A stretch of DNA of 12,000 nt, taken from the NCBI GenBank assembly GCA_004325065.1, contig PITI01000473.1, forward strand, positions 1-12,000, read 5' to 3'. Shown here piece after piece: positions 1 to 8,860 of this stretch. The notes below the pieces were generated by a model that was given only the letters and a program-made list of their open reading frames with translations, did no database searches and was not told the origin of the DNA. Position numbers and translations under genes: made by a program. How positions within the stretch are numbered: position 1 is the stretch's first letter; each line of letters starts with the position of its first letter. The stretch comes from Hamiltosporidium magnivora (taxonomy: Eukaryota > Microsporidia > Dubosqiidae).

Positions 1-315
1 TCTGTTCTTTTTAAAATGAAATATTTTTTAATTCCTCAAAAGCGTATGAAGCCTTAAGACTTGAAAAGTTAGGTACATTGATTTTGGTTTCTACATTTTT
101 TACAAGCGAAATTTATTGGGTATAATGAGACAATCGTCATTGAAAAATCTTGAACTTCAAGGATTTCATTTAGACAAAAATGTTTTTACAAATATGGAAT
201 ATCTTATCCTACTTTTGTACAAAAAACTACTCTTATTGATTCCAAATATTTTTCCGAATATACAGACACCTTAAATCACTTTAAAATCCGCAGTAAAGAA
301 GTTTGGATTAATTAA
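1..315 (+). pseudogene. 3' end of a broken unknown gene entering from the left edge
   Basis: One plus-strand frame runs from base 1 to a TAA at 313-315. It has 104 codons and only four internal stops (TAA 55, TAG 70, TGA 79, TGA 151), about half the number I would expect by chance at this base composition. The last 53 codons (154-315) are fully open and read like real protein, with segments such as YGISYPTFVQKTT and SKYFSEYTDTLNHFKIRS. No domain is recognised. An overlapping frame starting at ATG 125 (49 codons) is also open, so the frame choice is not certain. The start lies outside the window. The function is unknown. Confidence 0.4.
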
Positions 316-840
316 ATGCCTTTTACTTATTAAATTTTTATAATATTTTTAGATTCAAAATTATTTGCAAATTTAATGTAAAATTCATAATGACTTGTTT
401 TATCTATGTTGATTATTACTTGCATAATATCAGGCCATATATTTGTGAAGCACACTTTCCAAATATTTTGATGTGACAAAATAGTCTTCATAAGGTTTTA
501 GTTATTAGAAGATTGTTATTATATTTGTTTATTTGAAAATTACAATTAAATTTTAATTTAGTTTAATTTGAGTTAATATATTACTAAAACAGTGAATTTT
601 TTGCTTACGTAAAATATATTTTTTTCTAGAGTTTGTATAATTGTAAAAAAATAAATAATTACGGCTTCCCTATAATTTCTTAATTTAAAAAAACAGTATA
701 TAGTCACATATCCAGTCGATTTTGTTTTATATAAATACCTAGATTAAACTTCAATCAAAACTTAAATAGATTAATTTGAAGAATATTCACAGGCTAAAAT
801 TCCTAATATGTAATCTAAAAACGCAGAGATAATTAGATAA
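316..840. other. AT-rich stretch without a supportable gene
   Basis: Stops occur in all six frames at about the rate expected for this base composition. The plus-strand frame used by the segments on either side can be followed here with short open pieces, for example around 400-470. They are too short to call. Confidence 0.4.
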
Positions 841-1524
841 TTTCTATTCAGTATGATTTCCAAAAAAATTGTGATTTAATCTTAAAAGCAAAAAAACAAT
901 TCTGAATATTGGAATAAAATTTTAATACCGAAGCTGTAAGCAGCTGAAGAGTTAATAAAATCACTTAAAAAAGCTGCAAATACAAAACAAGCTATTCAAT
1001 ACAACACCCCTTCCGGGAAAATAATTTATTATTTGCGAGAATAAAGGATTGATATAAAATTTTCACACAAGAACATGTATTAAAAGATATTCTTTTTTTA
1101 ATTCAAAAAATCATTTTTCAAGTTTCTAATAGAACTAAAACTTTAAGAATTTAGCAAATTGCTTCTTTCTAGAAAAATTACACATGTAATTTCGTTAGAG
1201 ATTAACACAAAGAAATGGTCCTAAAAATTGAATTTTATCAAAAGATATAAATTTATTATTTAAATATTTTGATATATTTCAAATCATATAATGTTTAGAG
1301 AACTCGTACATTTTTATAAGGAAATATATAACTATATCATCTTAGATCTCTTTAAATTCTTATAGAAGCGGAAATCTGTAGTTTAAAAAATTGTAGTTCG
1401 GGAATTCGTTACCTTGGGTTTATATGCTTTTATGAATCTTTAGATTTATTTCTTATTTATAATTCTACATAAATGTTTGACGCATTTATACTTTTTAGAA
1501 GGAAAATTGTCTTTCTTATTCTAA
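841..1524 (+). pseudogene. Decayed unknown gene with a YNTPSGK segment
   Basis: A single plus-strand frame can be followed for 228 codons with about 13 internal stops, mostly TAA, where about 20 would be expected. The best parts are 940-1041 (34 open codons, with EELIKSLKKAANTKQAIQ followed by YNTPSGK) and 1291-1524 (78 codons starting at an ATG, with ELVHFYKEIYNYIILDLFKF and three stops). Polyprenyl synthases carry an N-terminal YNxxGGK motif and, about 100 residues later, a YYxxLLDLF helix. The order and spacing of the two segments here (about 110 codons) loosely fit that. The Arg after GGK and the aspartate-rich DDxxD motif are not visible, so this link is only a guess. The original start is not identified. 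Confidence 0.3.
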
Positions 1525-1956
1525 TTGGTACTCGATTTATTGCTTAAGATTATTAAAAAGTTAAGATGTGTAATATTGGCAAGGAAGGATTAAAGGTAAT
1601 AAATTTCTTATCGGTAATCATTCTTGTTTTTGCTTTATAACTGTTAAAATGAAATAATGTTTAACGAAAACCATGTCAATATTATTGAATGTATCGATTA
1701 GATATCTCCTAGTATTATTTCAAATTATAAAAAATTATTAATGAGATATTTTTAATATTTAGAAATAGTAAAATTAGTATATAAATATTAAAAAAACATT
1801 TTGTGACTATTGAAGTAATATTTCTTAAGTTTTTAGACCTAACTTTTGACTATATCATGGTAAATAATCTATTCATTTTAAGAAATATTTGCCATATATG
1901 TATTTAAATAATTTCCAATAGTGGTTTATTTAGATTCCTAAATACCTTTATTTTAG
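1525..1956. other. AT-rich stretch, at most short coding-like scraps
   Basis: A plus-strand frame one base out of register with the upstream remnant is open from ATG 1566 to TAA 1638-1640 (24 codons, ending hydrophobic). It could be a frameshifted continuation of that gene. The rest has frequent stops in every frame and no repeat or RNA gene that I can see. Confidence 0.3.
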
Positions 1957-2103
1957 CATATTTTAATATTGTTTGGCAGGTGCACGGTATATTTTTTTCA
2001 TTATGAATGTAATACAATTTGTTTAAAGAAACTATATATACCTTTTATAAATTATATAGAGAGAATAAGAAATAATTTGAAGTTAGACAACTTACTTATA
2101 TAA
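1957..2103 (+). pseudogene. Short open segment, possible gene scrap
   Basis: Forty-eight open codons lie between TAG 1954 and TAA 2101. The second half reads IPFINYIERIRNNLKLDNLL, a plausible amphipathic protein segment, and the opposite strand here is full of stops. No ATG, family or neighbour supports a real gene. A chance open frame is quite possible. Confidence 0.2.
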
Positions 2104-2129
2104 CAAATGCCTTAGTTAAACTTTAAAAT

Positions 2130-2748
2130 TCAAATTTTGCTCCTATCACGGTCTGATCTCATAATATTGATTTCTTTTGCAACCAAATAATTGCTTCCAG
2201 CATCAAATGTCACTTCAGGTCATTTAGCAAAAATAAAACACATAATGAATGATTTTTCAGGCTCTTCACCTGTGAATATTATTTTTCGAGTAGCGTTTTT
2301 TATACCAAAAATTAAATGTGATTTGCTCGCAGTTCATTTTATCACATATTAGATCATAGATGTAGCGTAAAACAGTGGCTTTTCTGATGCAAAACAGCCA
2401 AATAATCATTCTAGTGATAAATATCATTCTTCATATATATTAATTTACCTTTTTTTGGTCAACTCAATTCTTTCAGGTTTCCTTCTTTAGTAATTGATCT
2501 AAATAGATAGGCTTCTTCTCCCTTGTTTCGCAGCGAGATTTTTCCTTTATAAACCAATAATATTGCATAACCATTCTAAAAAGAATCTTTTATGTCCAAA
2601 TAAAAGATTTTTAAGAGAAAATTAAATCTGGATTGAAGATGTTTTCTAGCTTAAGGAAAATATTTTTTGATATTTCATCTTTTTTAGGAAAAGTTAGTTT
2701 TCATATCAAACTATTAATAATATAATACGTTATTATTTCAGAAATTAA
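2130..2748 (-). pseudogene. Decayed minus-strand gene, unknown function
   Basis: Purine-rich on the minus strand, with several protein-like open segments in shifting frames. These are 2748-2704 and 2700-2614 (KLTFPKKDEISKNIFLKLEN), 2575-2462 (38 open codons, with KGKISLRNKGEEAYLFRS and ITKEGNLKELS), 2430-2266 (54 open codons, with CDKMNCEQITFNFWYKKRYS) and 2279-2130 (GEEPEKSFIMCFIFAK, one stop, then PEVTFDAGSNYLVAKEIN). Together they would make a protein of at least 200 residues. Two frames compete across 2580-2475 and I cannot say which is ancestral. Mixed charged and aromatic content suggests a soluble protein. I recognise no domain. The start is not seen. Confidence 0.4.
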
Positions 2749-3172
2749 TTATTTTTTTTATTTCTTTGTAAAAAAAGGCTTTGATGATAAATCTTTGTCG
2801 CTAGAACAACATGTTTTAGACTTAATAAATTTTCTACTACACTAGAGCCTTTTTTAATTTGTATTTCATACTAGGTTTCTTATCTATACTTTATGAGCGC
2901 TTTAAACCGGTCAATAATAATTTTAATGCAAAAAACCGAATTTAAAAATTTATTGCAATATTTATAATTCCAAATCTACTTCCCCACTACAAATTGATAA
3001 AAAAAATATAATAAATAATTATGGATAGCATAAAATACACTTAAATTTGCTTTAATTCTTTCAATAATGATTTTTTCCGCATCCTGATATGAAATTTAAT
3101 AATTTTCTTTTCTAATTATAAAAAGTTTAGAACCAATCATTTTGATATGGATTTTAGATATATAATAAAAAC
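2749..3172. other. AT-rich gap with ambiguous coding-like pieces
   Basis: On the plus strand a 39-codon open segment (2728-2847, with KKGFDDKSLSLEQHVLDLIN) begins just inside the preceding remnant. The minus strand is also open over part of the same bases, so the strand cannot be assigned. From 2860 to 3172 stops are frequent in every frame and nothing else is evident. Confidence 0.25.
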
Positions 3173-3274
3173 ATGATTTTTGAAACTAAAATTCCGTCTT
3201 ACTTAATATATGCATCTTTTTGGATTGTACGATATTTAGCATTAAGATAACTATGGTGTAGCTTCTTTGTAGCG

Positions 3275-3315
3275 ATTTTTTCCATTAATCTCTCTGTCGC
3301 TTAAATGGAAAAAAT
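3275..3315. repeat. Inverted repeat, 12-bp perfect arms
   Basis: ATTTTTTCCATT at 3275-3286 pairs with AATGGAAAAAAT at 3304-3315 across a 17-base loop. It is AT-rich and lies inside the long decayed frame. It may be chance or a remnant of a small inverted-repeat element. Confidence 0.4.
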
Positions 3316-4027
3316 CTCTCTTTTTGTTTCTTTTTTATTCAACAGAATCATTTTGCCTTTTATCCTAGAATTTAACACGTTAAACATATAGTTGTTTAAT
3401 TTATTTCCTAATTTCTTTATAATTTATATGAATATGAAATTTATATTTACAAGAAAAAAAAACAATTCATTGAATCATATTATAATTATACAATTAAATA
3501 CATTTTGAAAATCTATGAAGAGTTGTGAGTATCACTAAATAAATTTTAAAGACAAATTCTATAGATAGTGAGCCAAAAAGAAATCTATAATATTTAAATT
3601 TATCGATTAAAAAAACACGGTTTCTAGATTTCTAGAAAAAGCTAATTAAAATTTTTTGATAGAACCTGTTTTTAAACGCATATCATTAGCTATCATTTTT
3701 TATGTTAATTTATACGCTCATATCTGACATTATGGAAGACCTATTAATATTAAAGGCTCTAAAACCTCTAAAATTGTATTTTTTAAATCTAGATTCCCTT
3801 TGACACCTTGCTAAATTAAATTCAAGAAGACAAATTTTGCAAACCCCTTTTTAAGAATTCATTTATCAAGAAGATGTTTTATTTTTAACATGCTTTTGAT
3901 TTTAATTGATGGTTTTATTATAATAAATTACTTTTAATTTCTAAAGCCCTTCCCATTGGATTTTGAGAAGTTTAAAAGTTTGCTAGATTTATATTGTGGA
4001 CTTTTTCAATGAATAAAAACATTCCAA

Positions 4028-4074
4028 AACACATTAACCCCCAAGAAAATTTCTGTGGGGTTATATAATGTGTT
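4028..4074. repeat. Hairpin with two-part stem including a C4/G4 block
   Basis: AACACATTA (4028-4036) pairs with TAATGTGTT (4066-4074). Inside it, AACCCC pairs with GGGGTT (4057-4062), leaving a short TATA-type bulge and a loop of about 14 bases. The GC block is unusual in this AT-rich DNA. In a eukaryotic setting a bacterial-type terminator is not a natural reading. Options are chance, a small foldback element, or RNA structure within the decayed gene. Confidence 0.45.
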
Positions 4075-4324
4075 CCATGTATCTGGTTTCCAAAATTATC
4101 AATTTTTTAATTTCGTCGATAATTTGATAAAGAAATTCAAAACTTTGCGTAAAATAATCTAGCAAGGAAGATATATTTCTTTTTTTTGTTATTTACTTTT
4201 TTCTAGACTTTTTTCGAACCCAATTATATGTTTTTTGCCTGTTTATATCTATCATGTGATGTATTTTTCAATATACATACTTCGGCCTTTAGAATTATAA
4301 CTTTTCTTAAGTTTTAGGTTAAAT

Positions 4325-4588
4325 CTAATTTAGTTTTACCTTACACTTTAATTTACGAAAAAATGGCAAAAAGGAGGTAAATAGTTTGTTATTGCTAACC
4401 ATAATGCCTCCGCTGCTCTTTCTCTTAACTTTTCTTATAGTGCTTGTTTTTTTATTCAAGTAAGAGGGTCTACATTCCCTAAATTGTCTATTCATAAAGA
4501 CTTTGGATAGTGATGCCAGCAACAAACGGTTTTTCGTAATTATAATTGCTAAGTTTAGGAATATGCTTATGATTTGAGCCGCAAAACT
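4325..4588 (-). pseudogene. Minus-strand open segment, possible small or broken gene
   Basis: An 87-codon open frame runs from 4588 to TAG 4325-4327. The first third is hydrophobic (IISIFLNLAIIITKN) and the rest is basic, with STIRKVKRKSSGG and LPFFRKLKCKVKLN. The first ATG is internal (MNRQFREC). A second minus-strand frame over about 4602-4500 also reads like protein (HKHIPKLSNYNYEKPF, then VAGITIQSLYE), suggesting a frameshifted ancestor rather than an intact small gene. It ends 25 bases from the end of the plus-strand frame at 4300, so the two would be convergent. Family unknown. Confidence 0.33.
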
Positions 4589-4653
4589 TTATAAATTAGT
4601 AAATACATCGAGTAGCAGAGCTAGAATATCTAAACTGGTTATTCCAAGCCTAG

Positions 4654-4674
4654 CCAGAATATTAATTATTCTGG
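4654..4674. repeat. Short perfect hairpin
   Basis: CCAGAATA (4654-4661) and TATTCTGG (4667-4674) form an 8-bp stem with a 5-base loop. It lies in the gap between two minus-strand gene remnants. Function unknown. Confidence 0.35.
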
Positions 4675-4835
4675 GTTTTAGCTATGAAAAAATGGGTAAT
4701 AATTATATTGAAAAAAATAAATTGTTTTTAAAATGAAAATTGTCAGGCTACCATTCTATATATTCTTTTATATACTTTTTTTAGAAAAAATTGTTGTTTT
4801 AAAGTAAAAAGAATATAAAAAAGGATTTATTGTAT

Positions 4836-5430
4836 TTATGAAATATACAAATTTTTCAATCTTTCCTTGGAATCGCTTATTCCTTCCCATCTTTTTTTCC
4901 TTTTAATTTTTTTAACAGTAATTTTTTCTTCCTCAATCTGCCTTATAATTGATTCATTGTTTAGATTTGCAGAGGAATTATTCAGAAAATTTACACCATC
5001 GTTTTTAATACCATCTTTAAGAATATTTTTTGAAGCGCTTCCACCTTTTCATCACTATAATTACCTTACACATAAACTTGCGCCATTGTTATGTAAACTG
5101 GTGCTTCTTTTTTCTTATGAAAATAATTATCAACATTATCTTTAAAAGGTAAGCCTAAGCAATTCTTTTGTCTAGACTCGTTTTTGCGAATATAAGAGCG
5201 ACATTATTGTAAATGTTTAAAGGTTTTGTATAATTGTGCTTGCAATGATTATCAAGCGCCTTCGATGTGTTAACATTACTAGATTGATCATTCATTGGCT
5301 TTGCTGTATTTTCCCAGAATATTATTAGATCTTTTACTCTTTTCATTGTTATTTGTATTTTGCAAAAATAAATACTTTTAATATTTTTCTCGAACACTCT
5401 TGGATTTTTTTGATAATCAGATACCAGCAT
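4836..5430 (-). pseudogene. Broken gene for an Asn/Ser/Lys-rich protein, unknown function
   Basis: A minus-strand ATG at 5430 opens a 91-codon frame ending at TAG 5155-5157, with KRVKDLIIFWENTAKP near residues 30-45 followed by an Asn/Ser-rich stretch. A neighbouring frame then continues (about 5170-5066) with LPFKDNVDNYFHKKKEAPVY. A third frame is open for 70 codons from 5048 to TAA 4836-4838, with NSSANLNNESIIRQIEEEKI and KRKKRWEGISDSKERL. The three pieces abut and share strand and composition, so they are best read as one gene of roughly 190 or more residues broken by two frameshifts. The product looks hydrophilic and partly disordered or coiled, probably intracellular. No known domain is recognised. 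The plus-strand open frame over 4867-5145 is its antisense shadow. Confidence 0.5.
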
Positions 5431-5948
5431 AACAAAACAAAAAGGAACAATTATATGTTCTTTTTTAAAAAATCTATATTTTTTGATTTTTGGAAATGCA
5501 TTTGGTAATAAAATGCACCTTATGTTATTTTGTACTCAAATATCGTTTTTCATTTAAAGTTTAATGAATACACATTTAAACATAAATTTTTTTTAAGAAT
5601 AGTAGTAGTACACCTTAGAGTAGATTTATTTGTTTTTAGACATTTTATCCCTTCGAATCTAATGCTACAATTAAAAATTAGTACTTGCTAAGAATAAGGA
5701 ATAGAAATTTATACATGAAAAAATCAAAGCATCAATTTATGTTTAAAGATTGAATTAGATTGTTGAAACAACTGTAATCAAATTTCTCAAGATTGATTAT
5801 TTCATCTCTTTTGTATAAAATAAACACATTCATTTAAAATAGTATTATGAAATTAAAATTATGTGTATTTAAAGTTATATATAGAAACCCAACAAATTTT
5901 AATAATCACATAAGAATTTTATTATTTTAAAAAGCAAGCTTTATTTAT
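5431..5948. other. AT-rich intergenic stretch
   Basis: This would hold the 5' flank of the broken minus-strand gene ending at 5430. No open segment of note, no RNA gene and no clear repeat is visible. Any promoter is not recognisable by eye. Confidence 0.5.
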
Positions 5949-6168
5949 CCTCCGCACTACAGCCCTGTACGAGCCTTATCATCACTCAGTAATGCCACTC
6001 GTTGGTCTTTTTGTAGTGGGTTTGTTTACTTTTCGGGTAATGTAACAAGGCTATTTTTAAGGGTGGGTTGTTAGCCCTACGCCCAACATGAAGGACCAGT
6101 TCTTTTTAGTCGCTTCATACGACAAGCAGAGAACACTTCAAGCCAATTATGCTCCCGGCATGGTAGAG
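5949..6168 (-). mobile_element. GC-richer island, likely fragment of a foreign or mobile element
   Basis: Over about 5941-6180 I count roughly 44% G+C by hand, with lines of 47, 33, 50 and 45%, against about 20-25% on either side. CpG dinucleotides are also present. Both edges are abrupt: Cs begin straight after TTATTTAT, and the island stops at GGTAGAG before an A-run. No long frame is open. On the minus strand a short frame reads KDQRVALLSDDKARTGL before TAG at about 5960, resembling the extreme C-terminus of some animal non-LTR reverse transcriptases, but this is from memory and weak. It may be a transposon fragment, host DNA acquired by transfer, or an assembly artefact. Strand is inferred from that frame. 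Confidence 0.35.
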
Positions 6169-6483
6169 AAAAAAAGCAAGTTTAAATGTGATAATTTAAA
6201 TCCAAATACTAAAGACTATAATATAAAAATATATCGACTTTAAAACAAATTTCCATATCAATTAAATCATGTTAACGCTTTTTTTATATTAGATTCAAGC
6301 CATGAAATAAAAATTTCAATAGAAATTTCTAAATTGGATATAAATTTATTTATTAAAACAAAGCAAATATAAATCGATGGATATAATACAAATTCATACT
6401 TGAAAAAATATTCTTGAAGAATAGAGATAATGTTTTATTCTTTATACTTAGTAATATTTGTATTTTATTTTTAAACAATTATT
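6169..6483. other. AT-rich intergenic stretch
   Basis: The stretch begins with an A-run directly after the GC-rich island, consistent with but not proof of a poly(A)-like junction. Nothing coding-like or structured is visible in the rest. Confidence 0.4.
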
Positions 6484-7872
6484 TTATCTCACAATTGAAT
6501 TTAACAAAATCCTCCATTTAATTTTCTTCTTCATACACCAAATATGTCTGAAGTTTTCGATGGTCAAGCAAAAAATTCTAGTTTTAAGTTCCATGTTTTA
6601 TTACAAGTCATTTTCTATCCAGATGATTATAATTTAAGGTTTTAAATGATTATTATAAACTACATTGATGTTTTTTTCTGAATATTCGTAAGTATTTTGA
6701 ATTGGCTAAGATCATCTTGGATAGTAAAATATATAATTAGTATTCTCATTCTTAGAAATATAAATTGGTTGTACAAATATATTCCAGGGTATTTTAGCTA
6801 TTCCTGATGTATTTTGGTGCATTTGTGATCAAAAGGGTCTCTATCTACATATATGAGAGTATCTATACACTAATCTTCGAGGGCTTTGACCATTGCTGCT
6901 TAGACAATCGTTAGTTTATTTGTCTTTTTTTTTAAAAAATATAAAAACATTTTGATGAGTAAATTTATCAAACACATGAAACCTTCTATTTTTTCATCCG
7001 CTATATATCAGGTTACTTGATTATAATTTAAGCCTCGGTTTTTATTCTGTTTATATTCCTTATTTATGTGCTATATTCTATATAATTTCTTTAATGGCAT
7101 CAGCGCGGAGTCTTTTTTATGACCCAGATCTTTATTTATTTCATATTAGTAGAATATGATATTCAAGTAATCAGTTTTTTGGTTATTTTGTTTGTGCTTA
7201 TCTATTTCCGCTTCTGATATCACGATTCTTATTATTTTAGCAAAGTTACTATTTATTTACACATTTCTTAAGAACTAAAATACTATTTTATCTTAGATAT
7301 AACGGTCACTGCTTCTGTTTGGAGCTAAAGTATAAATAATTTTAATTACCTAATAATACTAGACATGTATGATTCTATTATTCAAAGTTTAAAATTGACG
7401 TTTACCTTTGTTTATTGTGCCTTTTTAACTTCTTTTTTGTTGCATCTCCTTTGTTCCTCGGTTTTATTCGTAGAAAGTCTTTACTAGGTTTAAATAGATT
7501 TTGAATTTTCATTTTTAAAACTTCTGCTTTCCTGAATATGATTTTTTTCCTTTAACTTGCTTCTTTAAGTTTAAATGAGTATTTTACAATTCCGCAATAT
7601 CTTCTTTCAAGCTTATATATTTATGTGTTAGGTAATATAACATAGTAATTACAAATAATCAGTAAAATGTGTTTCTTATTTATATGTTATGTAAATACCT
7701 GTTTCGGCAAAGCTATTAAAAAAATAACAGATTCTATTGATATTGAATTCTAAAGTAAGATTTTTTATATTGTTGAAGGTATTAAATTAAAGTGACTTTT
7801 TTTACATACCCTTAAACTGCCAAAACTCGTTTTACTTATATTATTTAAGACACTGGTTTTTAGTCTTTTGTG
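6484..7872 (-). pseudogene. Long decayed minus-strand gene, unknown function
   Basis: Three minus-strand frames read in series. The first is 7872-7687 (62 codons, two internal stops, KTSFGSLRVCKKSHFNLIPS). The second is one frame from about 7640 to TAG 6660-6662 (17 internal stops in about 320 codons, where I would expect about 30). The third is 6594-6484 (36 residues from an ATG, KTRIFCLTIENFRHIWCMKK). Within the long frame lie THLNLKKQVKGKKSYSGKQK, FAKIIRIVISEAEIDKHKQN, LGHKKDSALMPLKKLYRI, YIADEKIEGFMCLINLL and IDTLIYVDRDPFDHKCTKI. The ancestor would have had more than 400 residues, Lys/Asn-rich with a few hydrophobic patches. Stops are mainly TAA, one substitution from common A-rich codons. 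I recognise no family. It stands alone between the GC island and the retrotransposon remnant. Confidence 0.45.
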
Positions 7873-8203
7873 TTAGAAATTTAGTTTTCAGCAACTTGTT
7901 ATACAATTTTGCTTTTTTTTATGATAAATAATATATTTTTATTTCACAGGCTTATTATACAAAAAAAATTTTATTTAAAAAAACACTGACATACAAATAT
8001 ATCTGTTAATATATTTAAAATAGATGGTGTAACATTGAAATAAATAAAAAAATACATTTATTTTAGTCTGTTCATAATCCACTTACATATAAACAACATA
8101 TTTACACAGCTCATTACTTTTTGAGTATATATTTTGCCGTTTCTAAAAATTTTAATAAAATTTTTTAAAAAGAATGTATATTTAATTTTAAAGGTTTACT
8201 TTA
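7873..8203. other. AT-rich intergenic stretch
   Basis: Frequent stops in all frames. The minus strand at 7960-7873 has short Lys-rich open pieces that could be the 5' end of the neighbouring remnant. No RNA gene or clear repeat is seen. Confidence 0.35.
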
Positions 8204-8404
8204 ATGGAAAAAATTTTCGTTATAATATTTAGCATATTGGTGTTATTATATATTAGAATATATTTGTTTCTTTACAAGGAAATATTTTTGTTTTTTCTGA
8301 TATTTTTGAGTGAGTTTTCTCTAAACACGAAAATTGTTATAATTTTTAAAGTGAAGTTTGAATTTCGAACTTTTTTTATATTTTTTGCCTACAGAAAGAA
8401 ATGA
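8204..8404 (+). CDS. Doubtful 66-codon hydrophobic ORF
   Basis: An ATG-to-TGA frame of 66 codons encodes a very hydrophobic, Phe/Ile/Leu-rich peptide with two or three stretches long enough to span a membrane and a basic end (FFIFFAYRKK). T-rich DNA yields such frames by chance, no family is recognised and no partner gene is near. It could be a small membrane protein, a scrap of a decayed gene, or nothing. I lean to nothing. Confidence 0.2.
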   Translation: MEKIFVIIFSILVLLYIRIYLFLYKEIFLFFLIFLSEFSLNTKIVIIFKVKFEFRTFFIFFAYRKK

Positions 8405-8600
8405 AATGGTGAATTTCGGCTAAGCTGAAAACTTTAAGCAGAAGTAACTAATAATAATTATATCTAAAACCAAAAATTATCCAAAGAATATAAAATATTT
8501 GTATCAAGATGAAGCAGTGTATTTTATTTAAGAAGAAAATTAGATATTAAATATATTCTGGTTAACTCATTAAAATTCCTGGTTAAATAATTTTCACATT
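8405..8600 (-). other. Probable 3' flank of the retrotransposon remnant
   Basis: This AT-rich tract lies downstream of the retroelement's reading frame on the minus strand. It holds two copies of CTGGTTAA (8558-8565 and 8579-8586), 21 bases apart. Short tandem or near-tandem repeats are common at 3' ends of non-LTR elements, but the element's end is not defined here. Confidence 0.3.
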
Positions 8601-8690
8601 TTAAATATTTTTTTCCACAGTATTAACCACTTCACCGCCTTCTTCTAAATTCAACTTTTCATTTTCATTAATTGTACCTAGCGCACCCTG
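8601..8690 (-). pseudogene. C-terminal tail remnant of the retroelement polyprotein
   Basis: Twenty-nine open codons precede TAA 8601-8603 (GTINENEKLNLEEGGEVVN). It follows the RLE piece in the same direction after about 170 bases containing several stops. The acidic, low-complexity character fits a polyprotein tail. I call it from position only. Confidence 0.35.
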
Positions 8691-8860
8691 GTCATGCTAT
8701 CTAAAACAAGGTTGGAAATATTGTTTGTATTTTCAGTCTGAGCCCTATCTTCCTTCGAAGTCATCTTGATTTACAAGAGGTGTAGCTTGTTTACACTCTC
8801 AGCTCATTCAATAATACTTATTTGCTCTTTCGCAGCTCTTTTTAGCATTTAGTTGAGACA

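Larger units (their letters stand above)
3173..4300 (+). pseudogene. Long single-frame decayed gene, unknown function
   Basis: From an ATG at 3173 one frame continues for 375 codons to TAA 4298-4300 with only 14 internal stops (at 3248, 3302, 3389, 3506, 3536, 3566, 3569, 3608, 3647, 3725, 3812, 3935, 4010 and 4160). About 30 would be expected at this composition, and the last 217 codons hold only five. Protein-like segments include FLKPFPLDFEKFKSLLDLY, LTPKKISVGLYNVFHVSGF and FVDNLIKKFKTLRK. The product would be rich in Phe, Ile, Leu and Lys, with several hydrophobic stretches, so a membrane or secreted protein is possible. I recognise no family. Over about 4000-4320 a minus-strand frame is also rather open (for example THYITPQKFSWGLMCFG), so strand assignment of that part is less secure. 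Confidence 0.42.

Noticed and set aside
4028..4074. Reading the hairpin as a transcription terminator
   Set aside because: The setting is eukaryotic, the hairpin sits inside a coding-like frame and no T-run follows it directly.
4867..5145. Plus-strand 92-codon hydrophobic frame
   Set aside because: It begins at a TTG, its Phe/Leu/Ser-rich reading is what the complement of a Lys/Glu/Asn-rich gene gives, and the minus strand reads as a better protein across two frames.
5949..6168. rRNA, tRNA or snRNA gene in the GC-rich island
   Set aside because: I see no tRNA boxes, no cloverleaf pairing and no rRNA core sequence. The segment looks more like a transposon fragment.
6544..6645. Plus-strand ATG frame of 33 codons (MSEVFDGQAKNSSFKF...)
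   Set aside because: It overlaps the minus-strand remnant, is short, and has no support beyond its amino-acid look.
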